From the NCBI GenBank assembly GCA_958496175.1, contig OY292278.1, positions 41,602,001 through 41,666,000 of the forward strand: a stretch of DNA of 64,000 nucleotides, written 5' to 3'. The DNA is from Sisyra terminalis. Taxonomy: Eukaryota; Arthropoda; Insecta; Neuroptera; Sisyridae. Under the pieces are notes generated by a model that saw only the letters and a program-made list of their open reading frames with translations, searched no databases and had not been told where the DNA came from. This document shows, in pieces, positions 62,277-64,000 of the stretch (within the stretch, counting starts at the first letter, position 1; every line of letters begins with the position of its first letter). The translations under genes and the position numbers were made by a program.

Positions 62277-63972
62277 TTAAGTTAAAATTGTATGCATGGC
62301 AATTGTTGGATCTTCCGTTTCGAAGGTGATCAACACTTCCCGAAATTTATCGAGCAGCTGAAGAAGCTGGCTGCGCCGTAAATTTTCTAAATACATTATT
62401 TCCTCGAGATGATGCGACCCTTTGAAGTATCCTTTTCGACAGAGGCGCGTTAACAATTGGAGATCTTCTGCATTACTTGCGGCGGCAATCTACAACAATC
62501 AATCAATCAACAATGAAAATTTCTACCGATCTACCGATCTTAAATATTTTCACCTTAAAAACGGCTTTATCTAAAAATTTTGATAGTTCCTGTTCATGTT
62601 CGTTAGATAAATTACTAATTTCTTTTTTGGACGAAACCGAATCGTCATCATCATCATCACTTTCATTTGTCATATTATTATTGAGATTATTATTTGTTAT
62701 ATTGGACGATGAAGAATCTAAAATTGTTTCATCCGATATTGTTGAAGTTTCACTTTCAGATTCGTTTCTTGTCCGACTTGGTATTGTGCAAATCATTTTA
62801 ATCAATTTCCTGGGACTGTTCTCCTCTAATAAGCCGTTGGGGTTGGGAATAAACTGCACATATGTATGCAGTTGCGTAAGTAAATGGTGTTGCAACATCC
62901 ATATCATCATTTGCACCAATTGCGATTGTTGGGTAAAAGGACTGGTTCGTTGCGACAATGATGTGGGCAATGAAAACTCTCCAATTACTTGCAAAAGATT
63001 TTTATCTGGAAATTTATCAGAAAACTTTTCTACTAGTGATGAGTTCAAATATATATTTGCATCGCGAGCAATTACATATTTGTTGGAAGCGCATAAGGGA
63101 TAAATAATCGTGGCTTTGGCCCAATAGACTAAATGCCCTGCCAATTCATAAACCTGCAAGAAAATTGATAGTCAAAGAAAATGTTTTGAAAAGTATAAGT
63201 AATTGGTTTCCATTGTTGTGTTTGATATGATAGTTTCTTGCTTTAAGTTAGAATATTCAAAAAATTCATAAAAATACGTCTTTTTTGAACCTCGCAACTG
63301 CGTTTAATCTCTTAAGCGGGACCGAACAATGAAGAAATTCTATGTAACTAGGATCTCCAATGTTTAGACACTATTGACACATTTTAGTGGAAAATATTCA
63401 ATATTTTAATGGAATAAGAGAAAAATTGCACTAAATCAAATCAAACACAAAAAGAAAATCCAGCCTTACATGCGATAAAGTCAAATCAGCATCAGCTGCA
63501 AGCGTTTGCAGACTTTTTAACGGCGAATACATTCGCAACAATCGAACTAACGTGGGTGACCCATCCAAAGATAAACCTTCGATCAATTGTGATGCCGGAG
63601 TTAACAGCAACAATCCGTGATAAGGCCTCAATGCGTCTAGACATCGATAAATATCTTCTGGTTCAATAATTTTATGGTTCCTCCAATGCCACTGATGTAC
63701 CTTTTGTGGTAAACAAAAATTCAATGGAATCCATCCATTGATCCGAATCTTTACGAGACCAGTGTTACACAAGTGGTCGTATACGGTTTTAAGATTTGAT
63801 GCAAGCGTTGATTTTGTTAGAATTAAATCAAACGAGGCTTCCGGAACGTTGGAAAAGCCTTCATCGTGAGTTCCTGCCATTAGACGAATTTGTTTCGAAA
63901 CATAACGACATCGACGTTCTTCGTGCCTTAAGGCAGTCCCCAAAAGTTTACTTAACTCATAATAACTTTTAA
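62277..63972 (-). CDS. Nprl3: Nprl3, GATOR1 subunit (C-terminal part, gene continues past the window)
   Basis: Three exons are visible: 63972-63470, 63153-62554 and 62489-62277, giving 438 C-terminal residues. Family segments are LVKIRINGWIPLNFCLPQKV, ALRPYHGLLLL, SPTLVRLLRMYSPLKSLQTL, LAGHLVYWAKATIIYPLC, FSLPTSLSQRTSPFTQQSQL followed by MLQHHLLTQLHTYV, and GSHHLEEIMYLENLRRSQLL in the last exon. With Nprl2 and Depdc5/Iml1, Nprl3 forms GATOR1, which switches off TORC1 at the lysosome when amino acids are scarce. A serine/aspartate-rich insert (NNNMTNESDDDDDDSVSS) precedes the last domain, in a region that is variable in the family. The acceptor at 63972 is inferred from a TTTTTTAG tract close to the window edge, and upstream exons are missing. 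Identity is very confident. Confidence 0.93.
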
Positions 63973-64000
63973 CTAAAAAAAGTTTATATAAATATAAAAA

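Noticed and set aside
1..64000. CRISPR array, phage, plasmid or bacterial operon
   Set aside because: No regular direct repeats with unique spacers and no bacterial-type genes; spliced animal genes throughout.

Overview
This is AT-rich nuclear DNA from an animal, almost certainly an insect. The genes are split by short introns with GT/AG borders, and intergenic and intronic DNA is packed with short palindromic transposons and tRNA-derived SINEs. Several proteins look insect-like: a Tep-type thioester protein, Mextli and a short Acinus. The order cannot be fixed from sequence alone. There are no rRNA genes, CRISPR arrays or bacterial operons.

Layout, left to right. 1-2500 is repeats. Spire (C-terminal half, own start codon) lies at 2555-5237 (+). 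5.2-14.7 kb is AT-rich with repeats and one candidate orphan exon pair. PIG-T (14763-16538, +) converges on a large GPI-anchored-type thioester protein gene (TEP/CD109-like, 16807-25725, -). 25.7-39.5 kb is a 14 kb gene-poor stretch holding most of the mobile elements. A compact cluster follows: mextli (39594-43732, -), Elp3 (44388-46923, +), an SLC17A9-like transporter (47013-48784, -) and Acinus (49444-54709, +). They are arranged as divergent pairs with about 0.66 kb shared upstream regions and one tail-to-tail pair only 89 bp apart. After another repeat-rich stretch come an uncharacterised single-pass membrane protein with a luminal C2H2 finger (58714-61787, -) and the C-terminal part of Nprl3 (62277 to the window edge, -).

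I assembled every gene model by hand from splice sites. For the seven genes lying wholly inside the window, and for the short Spire form, the summed exon lengths are divisible by three and the joined proteins read without stops. That is internal support for the borders. Gene identities rest on recognised motifs, not on a search.

The genes are mostly unrelated housekeeping functions: actin nucleation, GPI anchoring, translation control, tRNA modification, vesicular transport, the exon junction complex and amino-acid sensing to TORC1. The one immune-type gene is the TEP. Its best feature is a pair of alternative exons for the bait-like region whose phases make inclusion of both, or neither, frameshift the protein. 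The most unusual repeat observation is two otherwise different foldback elements that share end sequence, TA target sites and an internal 14-base motif at nearly the same distance from the end.
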